DNA of 42,095 bases, from positions 1 through 42,095 of the forward strand of contig FWWN02000597.1 of the NCBI GenBank assembly GCA_900175165.2. The letters run 5' to 3'. Shown piece after piece: positions 19,874-29,900 of this stretch. The stretch's first letter is position 1. Every line of letters starts with the position of its first letter. The stretch comes from Rhizomucor pusillus. Its lineage: Eukaryota; Mucoromycota; Mucoromycetes; Mucorales; Lichtheimiaceae. A model generated the notes under the pieces. It did not search any database. It had not been told where the DNA came from and was given only the letters and a program-made list of their open reading frames with translations. Position numbers and translations under genes: made by a program.

Positions 19874-21642
19874 TTACGATGCTCGAGACCGTTGCCACAC
19901 TTTGCGGATCTGCCCCAGGATCACTGATGCTACTGGGCTATTGCGCTGGTAAAGCAACAGCACAACTATGATCGTCATAAACATATTTACAGCCGCGTGC
20001 CTGATAGCTGTCTAAAGTAGGGACGTCAGTTTTGGTGTACTGTTCAAAACAGTTACTTCCTTTGATACATACTCTTACGAGCCATTTCCAACCACCACCG
20101 TCGCCCCCAGGACGGCCTTGCAGATCCTTCTCTTTTGAATCACGCTGTCGATCCATGCGCTTTCGCTCAAGCAACTCTTGCCGAAGCCCGTCAATCCGTT
20201 CATTTAGTGCAACTATCTCTGCCTGCAGTGTATCCAGAGCCTTCTTCGTCGCGGGGCCGAGCGCGACAACCGAGGTATATTGCTGTTCTGTTAATAGGGG
20301 GTTCTCGTTTCTTGAAACAGACGGTCCCGTAGCTGTCATTGAAGAGGTTGTGCTTGATGCTCGCTGGTTGTAAGGTGGAGATCGCAAAGCTTGGACTGCA
20401 TGACTGGACGACACGACGGGTGATGGAAGTTGAACAATTGAGGAAGGTTTCAAGTCATCTTCGTCTTCATCTGAGCTGCGACCATCGTCTAGGTGGTATC
20501 TCCGAGTGTTATCAACAAGTGGATGCTGTGCCCATGGATTCATGTTGGGATCGAAGTTTTCGTCAAAAAGGGCCTCACGTGGGGTTGTTGCCGCGTACCG
20601 TGTCATCCGACCGCGCGAGGCAGATGACTCAGGTCGAAGAAATTCTGCTGCAGTGTGCACCGTTGCTACGGATGACGCTCGAGACATTCGACGCATATTG
20701 GAGGCAGATGACGGTGCGCGGCGATTGGGAGTAAGTGTTCTGTAATTACTGGTATTTGCGGTGGTGGTGGTGGTTACAAATTTCTGCTGTCGTTTAGTGG
20801 ATACCGAACTTGCCGGTGATATGGGTGGCTGTGGTCTCATTGCATGAGTTCTACTGTCATGCTGGATCTCTAAAAGGTATGCTCGTTCCTCTGCCTCTGC
20901 TGATCCGACACTCGAGCCTACATAAAGAAAAAATCACGCAATTACCAAACAAAATCGCTGCAAGGCATTTTCGTCGACGATTTGAACCGTACCGTCTCGT
21001 TCGTCTATTCCTGTACTTGTTCCATCGTATTCATCGTCGCTGCTTTCTGTATCTTCTGCCGGATGCATGGAATTGAGGGCTTGAATAATCTGCTGTGCCT
21101 GACTCCTGCTTGCTGGCTTTTTGTACGCCTGCAGGAATTTTTAGGGTTAATTGACGCAGCGATAGGAAGGAAGAAAAAGAATGATTGCATGATCTTGCCA
21201 CTTCTCTCTCACCTCCATCGATACCCGCATCAACACTTCCACGTATCGATGCTTTGCTTCCAGCGAGCTCATTCCTTCGAGCTTTTTCCATGCATCCCTT
21301 CCATTTGTTTGTAAATATTTATAGAGGTCACTGGTTGAATAGGTTGTTGGGAAAACTCACCATTTAGCGCGACCCACAACATCAAATATACCCGGTCGTT
21401 GGGTGTTGACGTTTCCGGATGACGCTTGTTTGTAGAGCGCATATAACTTTATACATACATTGTTTGGCTTGTTGAGAATATATCCGCTTCACCACCACGT
21501 TGTGCAACCTCTTCACCTCTAATTTTTGGTCTCTTGTAGGCTGGAATGTAGACGATGGCGGCAGATGCTGTACAATGTGGAGTGCTTTGTTGTACCGCTG
21601 GTTCACGTAGCGGTCAGAGTAGTGGGGAGGAACAGTAGTCAT
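19874..21642 (-). CDS. Tail-anchored acyl-CoA-binding protein (ACBD5-like)
   Basis: Six minus-strand exons (21642-21517, 21446-21361, 21297-21213, 21128-20993, 20917-20079, 20011-19874) join in phase to 469 residues. The N-terminal acyl-CoA-binding domain is split over the first three exons: [70 protein letters not shown]. The YKQA and KW..W residues that hold CoA are present. A long Ser/Pro/Asp-rich linker follows, then a coiled coil ([20 protein letters not shown] and [10 protein letters not shown]). The last exon encodes a hydrophobic segment ([15 protein letters not shown]) with a basic tail ending QRSRAS. That layout matches ACBD4/5 proteins, tail-anchored in peroxisomes, which bring very-long-chain acyl-CoA to the organelle and tether it to the ER. 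Reading through the last intron gives a false C-terminus and hides the anchor. Peroxisomal location is inferred from the family. Confidence 0.9.
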
Positions 21643-22240
21643 TAAGGGCGATTTAGGATTATATATAGTTGTAAGAGTTACTTTAGGAAGAGAAAAAGCG
21701 TGTAGTATGTTTGTGTCCCCTCATTTCGTCCCCGCTCTCGTCTTCACATGTTGACATAAGGTTATGTTCAGATGTGCAACTGAACAGCTTGCTTACACCG
21801 TTCTTTCTTCCTTTTTTCTTATTCTTTTTGTCTCTAAGCCTTACCTTGATACAAAGAAAGTATGCTTGTGACAAAAGAAGATAAATATGGTACTGAACAC
21901 AGTTTGCAATCAGACGATGTTGAACTCAGGTATGTACGATGAGTATTTCATTTTTTCACTATTGTGAACGATGATAATGTTATACAGCATGCCATCCTGA
22001 ACATTGGACAAAAGTGCAAGAATCTGGCGTCAGAGGAGCAAAGCATGCAGGCAGACAGGTATCCCTTTTTTCGCAAACCTGCAGATTGTAAAGTGGACCT
22101 TTCCAATTGGGCTTAGCGGGTCTGTCATTGTTTGACAGTCGCCATTTGCAGTAATCACACCACCAATGGACATGCTCCTTGGACCTAATTCCTGCACATA
22201 GCCGAGTTATCAGGCTATAATTACCACTCATTAATGTGCG
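21643..22240. other. Intergenic, no supported gene
   Basis: Frames on the minus strand at 21683-21874 and 21980-22231 lack recognisable domains. The second contains a WWCDYCKW-like cluster of aromatic and cysteine residues that could be an exon of something unrecognised, but no splice model supports it. The right part is the 3' flank of the next minus-strand gene. Confidence 0.4.
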
Positions 22241-22963
22241 TTAGTGGAACAATTTTGATATTTTCTTTATTTTTGATGAGAATAATGCAAAGGTATCAAT
22301 AATGTCAGTAGAGGTATTAATGGTAGTAGAGTCGTATGTCTGCTGCTGCTGCTGCTGCTGTAATTCCGGCCAGCGGTTGACGGAGCCTGGTGCAATGATA
22401 GCACCGAGTTTTCTTTTGATGCGGGATGCGGAGGAAGGTGTGCGTTGCAACGTACAACGTTTTATCAGTTCATCATCAGCCAATTCCACCGCAAGTTGGG
22501 AATCGTCCCACCACATTGTTCTAGAACTCGTCGACGCTGCTTCTGCTGCTTCCGCTTCTGCTTGTATGCACGCTGTATTTAAAGCGTTTGGGTAAGAAGC
22601 TACGGTAACTTGCTCGTTGAAAGACACTCGTCGGTTACTGCCGCTCTCGTCGGCGGTCGTTTTGTCCGTCCGCGTACTCTGGCTCCTTTTACACTTGACC
22701 AGTGATTCGGTGTCCGACATGTTCCTGCAGCGTCGACGCTCCCCCCAAGACCTGGGACGCAGTGGTTGGCAATTGCTTCGATGCAGCCCGATGCTGGACG
22801 GCTCAGCGCCGCAAGAGTCAGATATCGGCATCCAAGAGACAATTCGAGGCAAATGCGCTGAATTCGGTGATGGGAGAGAAAATGATGACGAGCTAGAGAC
22901 AGATGATGACAGTGAAGGCATTGCACTGTGAAGGCTCAGGCGCTTGCGATTCGGTTGACTCAT
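22241..22963 (-). CDS. Serine-rich protein with RVSF motif
   Basis: A 240-residue single-exon frame starting at the ATG at 22963. Family not recognised. It is rich in Ser and basic residues, with a long Ser run near residues 18-29. At residues 111-115 there is RRVSF followed by NEQVTVA; RVxF is the docking motif for protein phosphatase 1, and RRxS is also a protein kinase A target, so one short site may serve both. An alanine/glutamate-rich helix (QAEAEAAEAAST) follows, then SRIKRKLG and a run of seven or eight glutamines coded by a CAG repeat (about 22339-22358 on the plus strand). The protein is probably largely disordered. A regulatory role with phosphatase 1 is an inference from the motif only. 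Confidence 0.65.
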   Translation of the reverse strand: MSQPNRKRLSLHSAMPSLSSSVSSSSSFSLPSPNSAHLPRIVSWMPISDSCGAEPSSIGLHRSNCQPLRPRSWGERRRCRNMSDTESLVKCKRSQSTRTDKTTADESGSNRRVSFNEQVTVASYPNALNTACIQAEAEAAEAASTSSRTMWWDDSQLAVELADDELIKRCTLQRTPSSASRIKRKLGAIIAPGSVNRWPELQQQQQQQTYDSTTINTSTDIIDTFALFSSKIKKISKLFH

Positions 22964-23339
22964 AATGGGATCGAGAATAAGAATTGGGAAAAAGGAAAAA
23001 ACAAGGAAGAGGAAGGGAATCCAAGGGAGAAAAAATTATAACGGAGGAGCAAGGGGAAATTGGGAAAGAGAAAAGCAAAAGAAAAGAGGAAGAGAAGAGG
23101 AACTTGGGTTTTCCAAGTTACATACCTTTCAGTGTATGAAAAAGTTTCCTACTCCACGTGTATACTCTTGTGTGTAACACATCACGCACGGTTCGACTCC
23201 GTCTGCTGTTGCCTGTACAACTTGTTGGCTCCCGCTTTCAAGATTGGGGCAGAAAAAAAGAAAAAAAACCCGTATACATCTTTAATTAAACCATTTGCCA
23301 GTGGGAATGCATCTTGCGTTACAGAAATATTTCTTTCCA
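22964..23339. other. Intergenic, purine-rich
   Basis: 376 bp between the start of the RVSF protein and the stop of the parvulin gene. About 22977-23100 is strongly purine-rich on the plus strand (GAAAAAGG, AGAGGAAG repeats), equal to a pyrimidine tract upstream of the RVSF-protein start, as expected for a promoter. No gene seen. Confidence 0.5.
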
Positions 23340-24345
23340 CTACTTTCGGTCTTCCTATGAAAGGGAAAAAGCATGTTCAATGCGCCTCATTGCGTCACTG
23401 ATGAAGGGTGTTGTGACTTACCACCATAATAATATGGTATCCAAAACCCGTTTTCACCTGCAGGAGCCGCCGTCCACTGTGAGCATCAACACCGTATCCG
23501 CGCGGGAGATACGCCACTTACCGGCGGGTCTGTAAAGATCGGTTTGTCTGCAGAGGAGTAGTCGCGTGAGCACCATAAAAATCCCGGCAAAATATGTTTG
23601 TAACATTTTCTTTTTCCTTACCGCATGTGCTGGGTTGCAGAGCGAATGCTGCAAACGGAGAACAATGAGATCATGCGAGTTGATAAGCTGAGATCCCTTC
23701 TCTTCCCCTTCTCTCGTTCGTTCGCTCCTTACCTGCATCCTGGAATGGACCAACCATCGATCCACGCACCATCCATCCCAGAGAGCCTGGCAAGTGCGGA
23801 TTAGCACGTTAAGAAGCACAGCTCTCTACTCTGCACTTTTCAGATGGAATATTTACCTCCGGCCTTGGCTTTATCCTCGCTGTACAATTCCGCCACCTAT
23901 GACGAATGAGACTTCGGAACAAGGCTTCCGCGCCCAGACAAGCAGCAAAAAAATCTTACTCTGTCAAATCGCATGTTTTCTTCCTTTAATTTGGCCATAG
24001 CTTCCATCACCTAACGACTTGCCAATTAGAGTTTGCCCAAATATTCCATTAATTTACGTAATATCCATCGTCTTTTACCTTGGAATGCTTTTCACACAAA
24101 ATGTGCCGAACCTGGTGTATGTTCGCAAAATAAGTTTTTTTTCCGTATGGCCAAACTTTCATGTACGCGTCCTTGCCTTGATACTATTGGCCGGCTTCAA
24201 CTTTCCTCCTGCCTTCTTGCCATCGTCTGTGGCAAACTTGCTGTTTTAGCAATTCAAAGACTGAAATGAGAGGGCATTTTAAGTCGTCGTTACCAGATGC
24301 CGCAGCTTTTGCCTTCTGACCGGCTGCTTGTTTGCCCTTGGCCAT
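23340..24345 (-). CDS. PIN4: Parvulin-type peptidyl-prolyl isomerase (PIN4 type)
   Basis: Ten short minus-strand exons: 24345-24294, 24240-24177, 24111-24079, 24010-23960, 23896-23857, 23786-23733, 23648-23622, 23547-23522, 23457-23422, 23354-23340; about 131 residues. Parvulins isomerise Xaa-Pro bonds; PIN4 (Par14) acts in the nucleus and in ribosome biogenesis. Seen in order: basic N-terminus MAKGKQAAGQKAKAAA, then [92 protein letters not shown] and the end VEDRK. This matches human PIN4 almost motif by motif. The intron after exon 2 starts GCAAGG (GC-AG). The join of exons 1 and 2 is one base out of phase with every GT donor I can find, so either the N-terminal exon uses another donor or one base is wrong in the sequence. 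Exons 2-10 are in phase. Confidence 0.9.
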
Positions 24346-24480
24346 TCTCGTTTATGCTTAAAGGAATACCCCGGTGTCCAATGGACGTGCGGCGTGGCTT
24401 TTGTTTCGGACCTGAGTTGAGTTGAACTGTCAAAAAGTCGGCTTGAATCTTTTCCTTGTGGTCTTCCCTTTCCCCTTATC
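24346..24480. promoter_or_regulatory. Divergent promoter between the parvulin and DEAD-box genes
   Basis: 135 bp separate the two start codons. A TTGAGTTGAGTTG repeat (24412-24424) and a TCCTTGTGG-TCTTCCC-TTTCCCC pyrimidine stretch precede the helicase start. Shared promoter inferred from spacing. Confidence 0.6.
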
Positions 24481-26383
24481 ATGTTTGGACGGTCCGCAAA
24501 CCTGCAGCGCTTGCTTGTGAGAGCGTCTCTATCTGCCTTCCGCGGGGGTACGTTTCTATTTACAGTTGTTAAGGTTCAGACCTCGATCTCACAATTTCGA
24601 TTATCGCTAGGTTCTCTAAACGTTCGATCTCGACCGCTGTATGCGCAGCCAGCAATTCAGACTTTACGATTCGCTCCTGCCGCTCTATTCCATACTCGCT
24701 CTCCAGTCTTCAATGCAGCTGCCGAGTCAGAACAGGAACTGGCTGTCCCGAATGAGCCAGTAACTCCAAAGAAGTTTTCAGATATCGAGGCCATTCATCC
24801 AATGACAAGAAAGGCTTTGGATAAGGTATTCCAGTATAAGGACATGTCCATTGTGCAAGAAGCAGTGCTGTCGAGATTACCGAACGAAGACGATATGTTT
24901 GTCAAGGCCAAGACCGGCACCGGAAAGACGCTTGCTTTCCTTATCGCTGCATTGGAGACGGCCACGCGAGGAAAATCGTTCGCTGATCTTAGAGGATTTG
25001 ATGGTGCATCCATTTTCATTGTTTCGCCTACTCGAGAATTAGCCCTCCAAATTGCAAACGAAGCATCCAAGTTGACAAAGTACTATCCTTTCAAGGTGCA
25101 TTGCTTCGTTGGTGGCGAGTCCAGAAGAAGACAACTGCAGCTCCTTGAACGTGGTCGTTGCGACATCATTGTTGGCACGCCTGGACGACTCAATGATCTG
25201 CTAAAAAGTGAGAGACATTTCAAGAAACTATGCCAGACCACCAAAGTTGTCGTTTTGGACGAAGCCGATCAGCTCGTCGATATGGGTTTCAAGGATGAAG
25301 TGCAACGGTTGCTACGACATTTACCGAAAAAGCGTCAGACTTTGCTCTTCTCGGCCACATTGTCAGACGATGTCAAGCGTTCTATTGGTGACTTTGCTTT
25401 GAATAAGGACTACAAACTGATCGACACTGTTGGCGAAGAGGATGTAAACACCCATATGCATGTGAAGCAATCAGCCTTAATAGCAAGCTATCAAGACCAA
25501 GTGCCACTTCTTCGCAACCTTCTCCGCGATTACAAGGCCGCCAACAGCGGTAAAGTCATTGTGTTTTTGCCTACCACGAAAGCTACGATCCTTTACGGCC
25601 AGTTATTCCGTTTCCTTTTGCCTGAACGTGAGATTATGGATATCCACTCTGGCAAAAGTCAAGAACAACGCACTCGCATTACAAAGCGTTTCAAGAATGC
25701 ACACAATGGTACAATCCTATTTACGTCCGATGTTTCTGCACGTGGAGTAGATTATCCCAACGTGTCTCTGGTGGTGCAAGTTGGTATCCCCTCCTCGAGA
25801 GACCAGTATATCCATCGACTTGGTCGTACTGGTCGTGCCGGAAAGGACGGCGAGGGTATCCTTGTCCTCGCACCGTTTGAAAAACCATTTATTGAAAAGG
25901 CTATTGGTGACTTGCCGGTTCATAACCTCGTTCCTCCCAAGTTCGATGAGGAGTACAGAACCGAGACTGCAAGACTGTTGGACTTTGCGGTCAAGAAAGT
26001 CGATCCTGAATTCTTCCGAGATGTATATACAGCATTCCTCGGTTTCTGTAAGTCTACGATCCATCTAGTAAATAAGCGGCTTGTGAATGCTAAATTCAAA
26101 CGAATGTGTAGATTCTTCAAAAATGGAATTGCTTGACAAGAAACGATCAGATACCCTTAAATACGCTACTTCCTTCCTAAATGGATTTGCTGTTGAGGAT
26201 ATACCGCATTTATCGTCTTCGTTTATTCAAAAGCTGGGCCTTGCTGAGCGAGAACCCAAGCAACGTGGACGACGAGATTCAACAACCCGACGGGGTCGAT
26301 TCGCAAGCCCACCTCCACAGCGGCGCTCAAAGGACTTCGATGCTCCAAGAAGACATCGCCCATCTGAACGCATATATTTCTAG
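24481..26383 (+). CDS. MSS116: Mitochondrial DEAD-box RNA helicase, Mss116-like
   Basis: Exons 24481-24547, 24611-26047 and 26112-26383 join to 591 residues. Mss116-type helicases are ATP-driven RNA chaperones in mitochondria, needed for intron splicing and translation. The N-terminus is basic and free of acidic residues, as expected of an import presequence. Core motifs are all present: Q-motif region with SIVQEAVLSRL, AKTGTGKT (motif I), PTRELALQ (Ia), TPGRL (Ib), VLDEADQL (II), FSATL (III), VIVFLPTTK (IV), TSDVSARGVDYP (V) and HRLGRTGRAG (VI). The last join gives FLGFYSSKMELLDKK, and a basic Arg-rich tail follows, as in Mss116. Intron 1 is 63 nt and has no stop in frame, so retaining it would add 21 residues inside the presequence. 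Mss116 rather than the nucleolar Has1/Dbp group is chosen from the presequence and the C-terminal extension. Confidence 0.93.
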
Positions 26384-26596
26384 AGTTGTTAATTAGTATA
26401 TAGATAGGCCGATCTTCTTCCTATATGATGCCTCCCCTTTCCAAGCACTCTTTATGTTCCTTCAATGTTGCATCTACCATGTACACATTTAAGCATATAA
26501 CGGCATACCGCATCCTGTTCTGATCCTCATTAAAGACCATTATCGTTTGTATTATGTCATCCAAAAATTAGAAAGGTTGGATAGTGTTATTATTAT

Positions 26597-27718
26597 TTAC
26601 AGCTTGACCAGATCGTTATCTTCGCCTTCTATTCTATGTATTTTCTCCCAGAATGACGGTTTCATCACCAGTAACTTGTCTTTAGGGAATGTTTGGATGG
26701 ACAAGTCACTAAAGACCTTGTCATCCTCCTCAAAGTTCTCTGGAAACAGCGTACGTTCAACTACCTTTACAGCGGGTATCAAGTATGGACATTCTCTTCG
26801 CAAATCCTTGTCAAGTTGGCTAACAGCAAGTGATTAGAAAATCTGAAGGACGATGTAGATATTGATGTAACGCTTGACTCACCTTCCAACATACATATCG
26901 AATCTGTTGCCGATAATCGTTACATTCGGTAGATCGTCTATGGACCAATTTGCTTCCAAAGTGTTGCTGTATAAACCACGTCCGCAATGTGGCATATAAA
27001 ACAGGACACGTTTGCTAGCCTTTCTCTTGCCTTCCTACTCTCCCATCCATATTCAGTATTGCCATGTAGTGTATGATCGGCGTCGTCGCTTTAGTACCTC
27101 ATTCACTGGTATGACGTTAATGTTATCTTGTTTACAAATTTTCTTATCTAACTCTGTCATGACCGGATCGTAGATATACGTCGGAGGGGACTTGCTATCT
27201 CGTCAGCGACACATGCAGTTTCAATCGATTTGATTCTGGTACCTTAAGCCGTTCGCGTATTAGAAGTATTAATGCATATTGGAACTGTGCATTTTTAGAG
27301 TGCTGCATCGATCCTATTCCATAGCAGACTATTTCATCATACGTCTCTTCCAGTCGACGTTCAAAGATGTCTGAAAGCGTTTTGATTCACTGTTAAGCAC
27401 TAAAACCTTTCAGGAAAATCAAAAATTCGGGCAAAACATACCGTGTAAATCACTAAAAAATTTGCTTTGAACCAATGTCTCGCTGAGACGTATATTTCAT
27501 AAGAAACTCTCGAACAAAACGTTCTTTATTTTTGGCAAAGAGCGTTGATACCTTTGTTGATCGAGTATAGATCGCAGATCAGAAACGGTATAGTCGTCTG
27601 GATCTTGAAACTTGTAACGGCCTTTCCGCTTCCTTCTCCCGTTCTTGTCTGCATTGACATTCAAGTACTTGAACTTCCTCTCGACTACTGTGAAGCCGTC
27701 ATTGTCGACTTGCGACAT
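26597..27718 (-). CDS. SRR1-like protein
   Basis: Six minus-strand exons (27718-27552, 27482-27442, 27370-27243, 27190-27098, 27034-26883, 26819-26597) join in phase to 267 residues. SRR1-domain proteins were first known from plant light and clock signalling, and in yeast (Ber1) they are linked to microtubule function; the biochemical role is unclear. Conserved blocks are seen: an N-terminal DGFTVVERKFKY and basic KNGRRKRKGRYKF stretch, FSDLHDIFERRLEETYDEIV, then CYGIGSMQHSKNAQFQYAL, PPTYIYDPVMTELDK, VLFYMPHCGRGLYSN with NTLEANWSIDDLPNVTIIGN, and a C-terminal LIPAVKVVERTLFPENF. The YDPV and MPHCGRGLYSN blocks are the family hallmarks. It converges with the DEAD-box gene (213 bp between stops) and diverges from the next gene by 337 bp. 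Confidence 0.92.
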
Positions 27719-28055
27719 ATTAATGCTGTCAAAAATTGAAGAAGGAACTTCTTGTTTAAGCTTTCATTCTCCGTTGAAAGACCAACAGCTCCAAGCAACT
27801 CCCCAAGAACCAAACATTGGAAAAAGAGAGATAAAAGAAGAATAACACTTACAATGTAAGATATATTTGATGGCTCCCTACGCAGCAGCAACATGGCTTT
27901 TTAAAATGGTTTTAGTACACAGACAGAGTGTATTGCCCCAATTCTTCCATTTCGACATCTTTTTTGGTTCAGGAGGAATCCAAATCGGGAAATCAGCGCC
28001 CTTTTGCTTTCCTTCCCTTTGTTACCACACTGATCTAGAGATTTGGATTGACGCG
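27719..28055. promoter_or_regulatory. Divergent upstream region, SRR1-like gene and RSC58-like gene
   Basis: 337 bp between the starts. An open frame runs through it upstream of 28056 in phase with the next gene, but its residues (aromatic, no motifs) look non-coding, so the start at 28056 is preferred. Confidence 0.5.
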
Positions 28056-29748
28056 ATGCCTGTTACACGTCGGTCCTCAAGCGAAAAAAGCCAGGAGAAA
28101 TTACAGGTTGACAAAGAGCAGAGTGTGAATGCAATGGAGGTGCACTCGACTTCTACCAAAGAACAGCAGCAGCAGCAACAGCAGAAAGAACCAAGCGCAG
28201 CTCAAGAATTGATTGAACGCTTCCTTAATGTCTTGACGAGGTTAATTTATTGCTTGCCAATCTTGGAAACATGCCTACTGACTTTGGTACTGCTTGTATA
28301 GACAAGATGAATTGGGAGTTCTGCGAGAAACTACCGGATCGGGTCTCTCGATTGACATTTTGCGATCACGACGCTATACGAGTCTAAACGAGTTCAAACG
28401 CGACTTGTATCAATTCTTCGATACACTTAGACCCATCACACCTGAACGACGGCAAGCTTTGGAACAGCTGCAATACCGAGCTTTATCTACCCTTGAATTC
28501 GAAGAAAACAGATTAAAACGTTCACTGGAACTTGACGCACAGAACGACGCAGCAAATGTGATGGAAACGAAACGCTTCGCATTGTTCCGGCCAACGTTGG
28601 ACGGTTTTTTATTCACGGATGCTGCACCTGATAATCAAACTATAGAGAAACGGGAAACGTTGCGTATGTAGAGAGTCAATACAAATATCAATATCCGTTC
28701 GTTGGCAGAAGGATTAACATGCAATCTTTGAAGCGTACGGTGTGCAGGAAATGGCTATTTATCCGACGCTGGGTAGCAAAGATGCACCAACCCTCAAACA
28801 AACCGTGCCACCTCCACCTCGGTTCCCATCTAGAATACGCCGATACGAAGACAGGCATACAACTCCTAGTATGTAGCTAACGAAAAATCGCTGTTGGCGC
28901 GTTGCATGGAATACTTACAAGCTTGCAGTCCAATGGCTAGATTACGGTCCTTACTCCAGTTTTGCGCCTACTCGAGATTCTAACAATGCCAATGTATCCT
29001 ACGAGAGCACATATATGGGCCGTGCATCTAAACGGTTTCAAAAATGGGAGAAAAAACAGCGGAATCAACAGACGAAGTCGGATATTGACATTGCTTGGCT
29101 CAACGAAAACGGGTTGGACAGCGATGCGATCATGCGAGCACTCGAAGTTGATATACCTGCTGTCGACGTCAATAATGCGGACGATGTGCTACAGAAAAAC
29201 AAGGATTTATTAGAGTACCTGATACAATATCAAGACTACCGGTTCGGACTGGGCGATGCTCGGTGGGGTAACATTGACGATTCAGAGAAGGAAATTGGTA
29301 ATACAAACAGGAAAATGCAGCTTAAACAGCGAGCTCATTAATTCGTGATCATGTTATAGCAAAAACCGTAGAAAGCCGTATCAAGGAATTAATTTCCGCG
29401 GTACCGCCAAAGGATTTGATAGACAGCGATGCAGTAGAGGCGACCATGAAACGTTATCCCACATCTGAATGTACCTACCGTGGAACGCTGCCGCCTGACA
29501 AGATGTTCGCTTATCACACAAGCGACAAAGTGGAGCCTCTGCCTCCAATTGCGACCATGATGCCAAGCTATGCAAAAGAGAAATGGAAACTATTAGACGT
29601 TGGACCTAAAAATGAGAGTTATCCACGCCCGCTGCTCCATCAGCAACCGTCCTTAGCCCATCCACAAGGCTATCCTCAATGGCCGCAGTTTCCAGTACCA
29701 CCACCACAACATATGCACCCTCCTTTTCCACAGCCTTCACACGGTTAA
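28056..29748 (+). CDS. Possible RSC/SWI-SNF chromatin subunit (RSC58-like)
   Basis: Five exons (28056-28240, 28302-28663, 28734-28868, 28929-29297, 29360-29748) join in phase to 479 residues. The N-terminus is charged, with a Gln run coded by CAG/CAA (about 28166-28186). A helical, bromodomain-like stretch follows (QELIERFLNVLTRQDELGVL, SRRYTSLNEFKRDLYQFFD, TPERRQALEQLQYRAL). Next are proline-rich TVPPPPRFPSRIRRY, a motif WLDYGPYSSFAPTRDSNNAN, acidic helices, and a Pro/His/Gln-rich tail (FPVPPPQHMHPPFPQPSHG). The length and the order (bromodomain-like helices, then a YGPYSSFAPT block) fit fungal Rsc58, a subunit of the nucleosome remodeller RSC, but this is recalled resemblance and not certain. 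Exon 3's acceptor (GAAG before CGTACGG) is chosen by phase. Confidence 0.72.
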
Positions 29749-29900
29749 TGCAATAAACTATTAGTCGTACATGTCAACAGCGAGTTTACCATCGTGTCAT
29801 ATCATGATAAAACCCAATAGCTTGTTCGAATAGTCTTATAGATCCACAATGCCTGTTAACATATAGCTGGTGAGATAGAACACGAGGTCTGTTGCGTCTA

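Noticed and set aside
20032..20745. Plus-strand frames across the ACBD5-like linker
   Set aside because: Shadows of the minus-strand exon, which is fixed by the acyl-CoA-binding domain and the splice phase.
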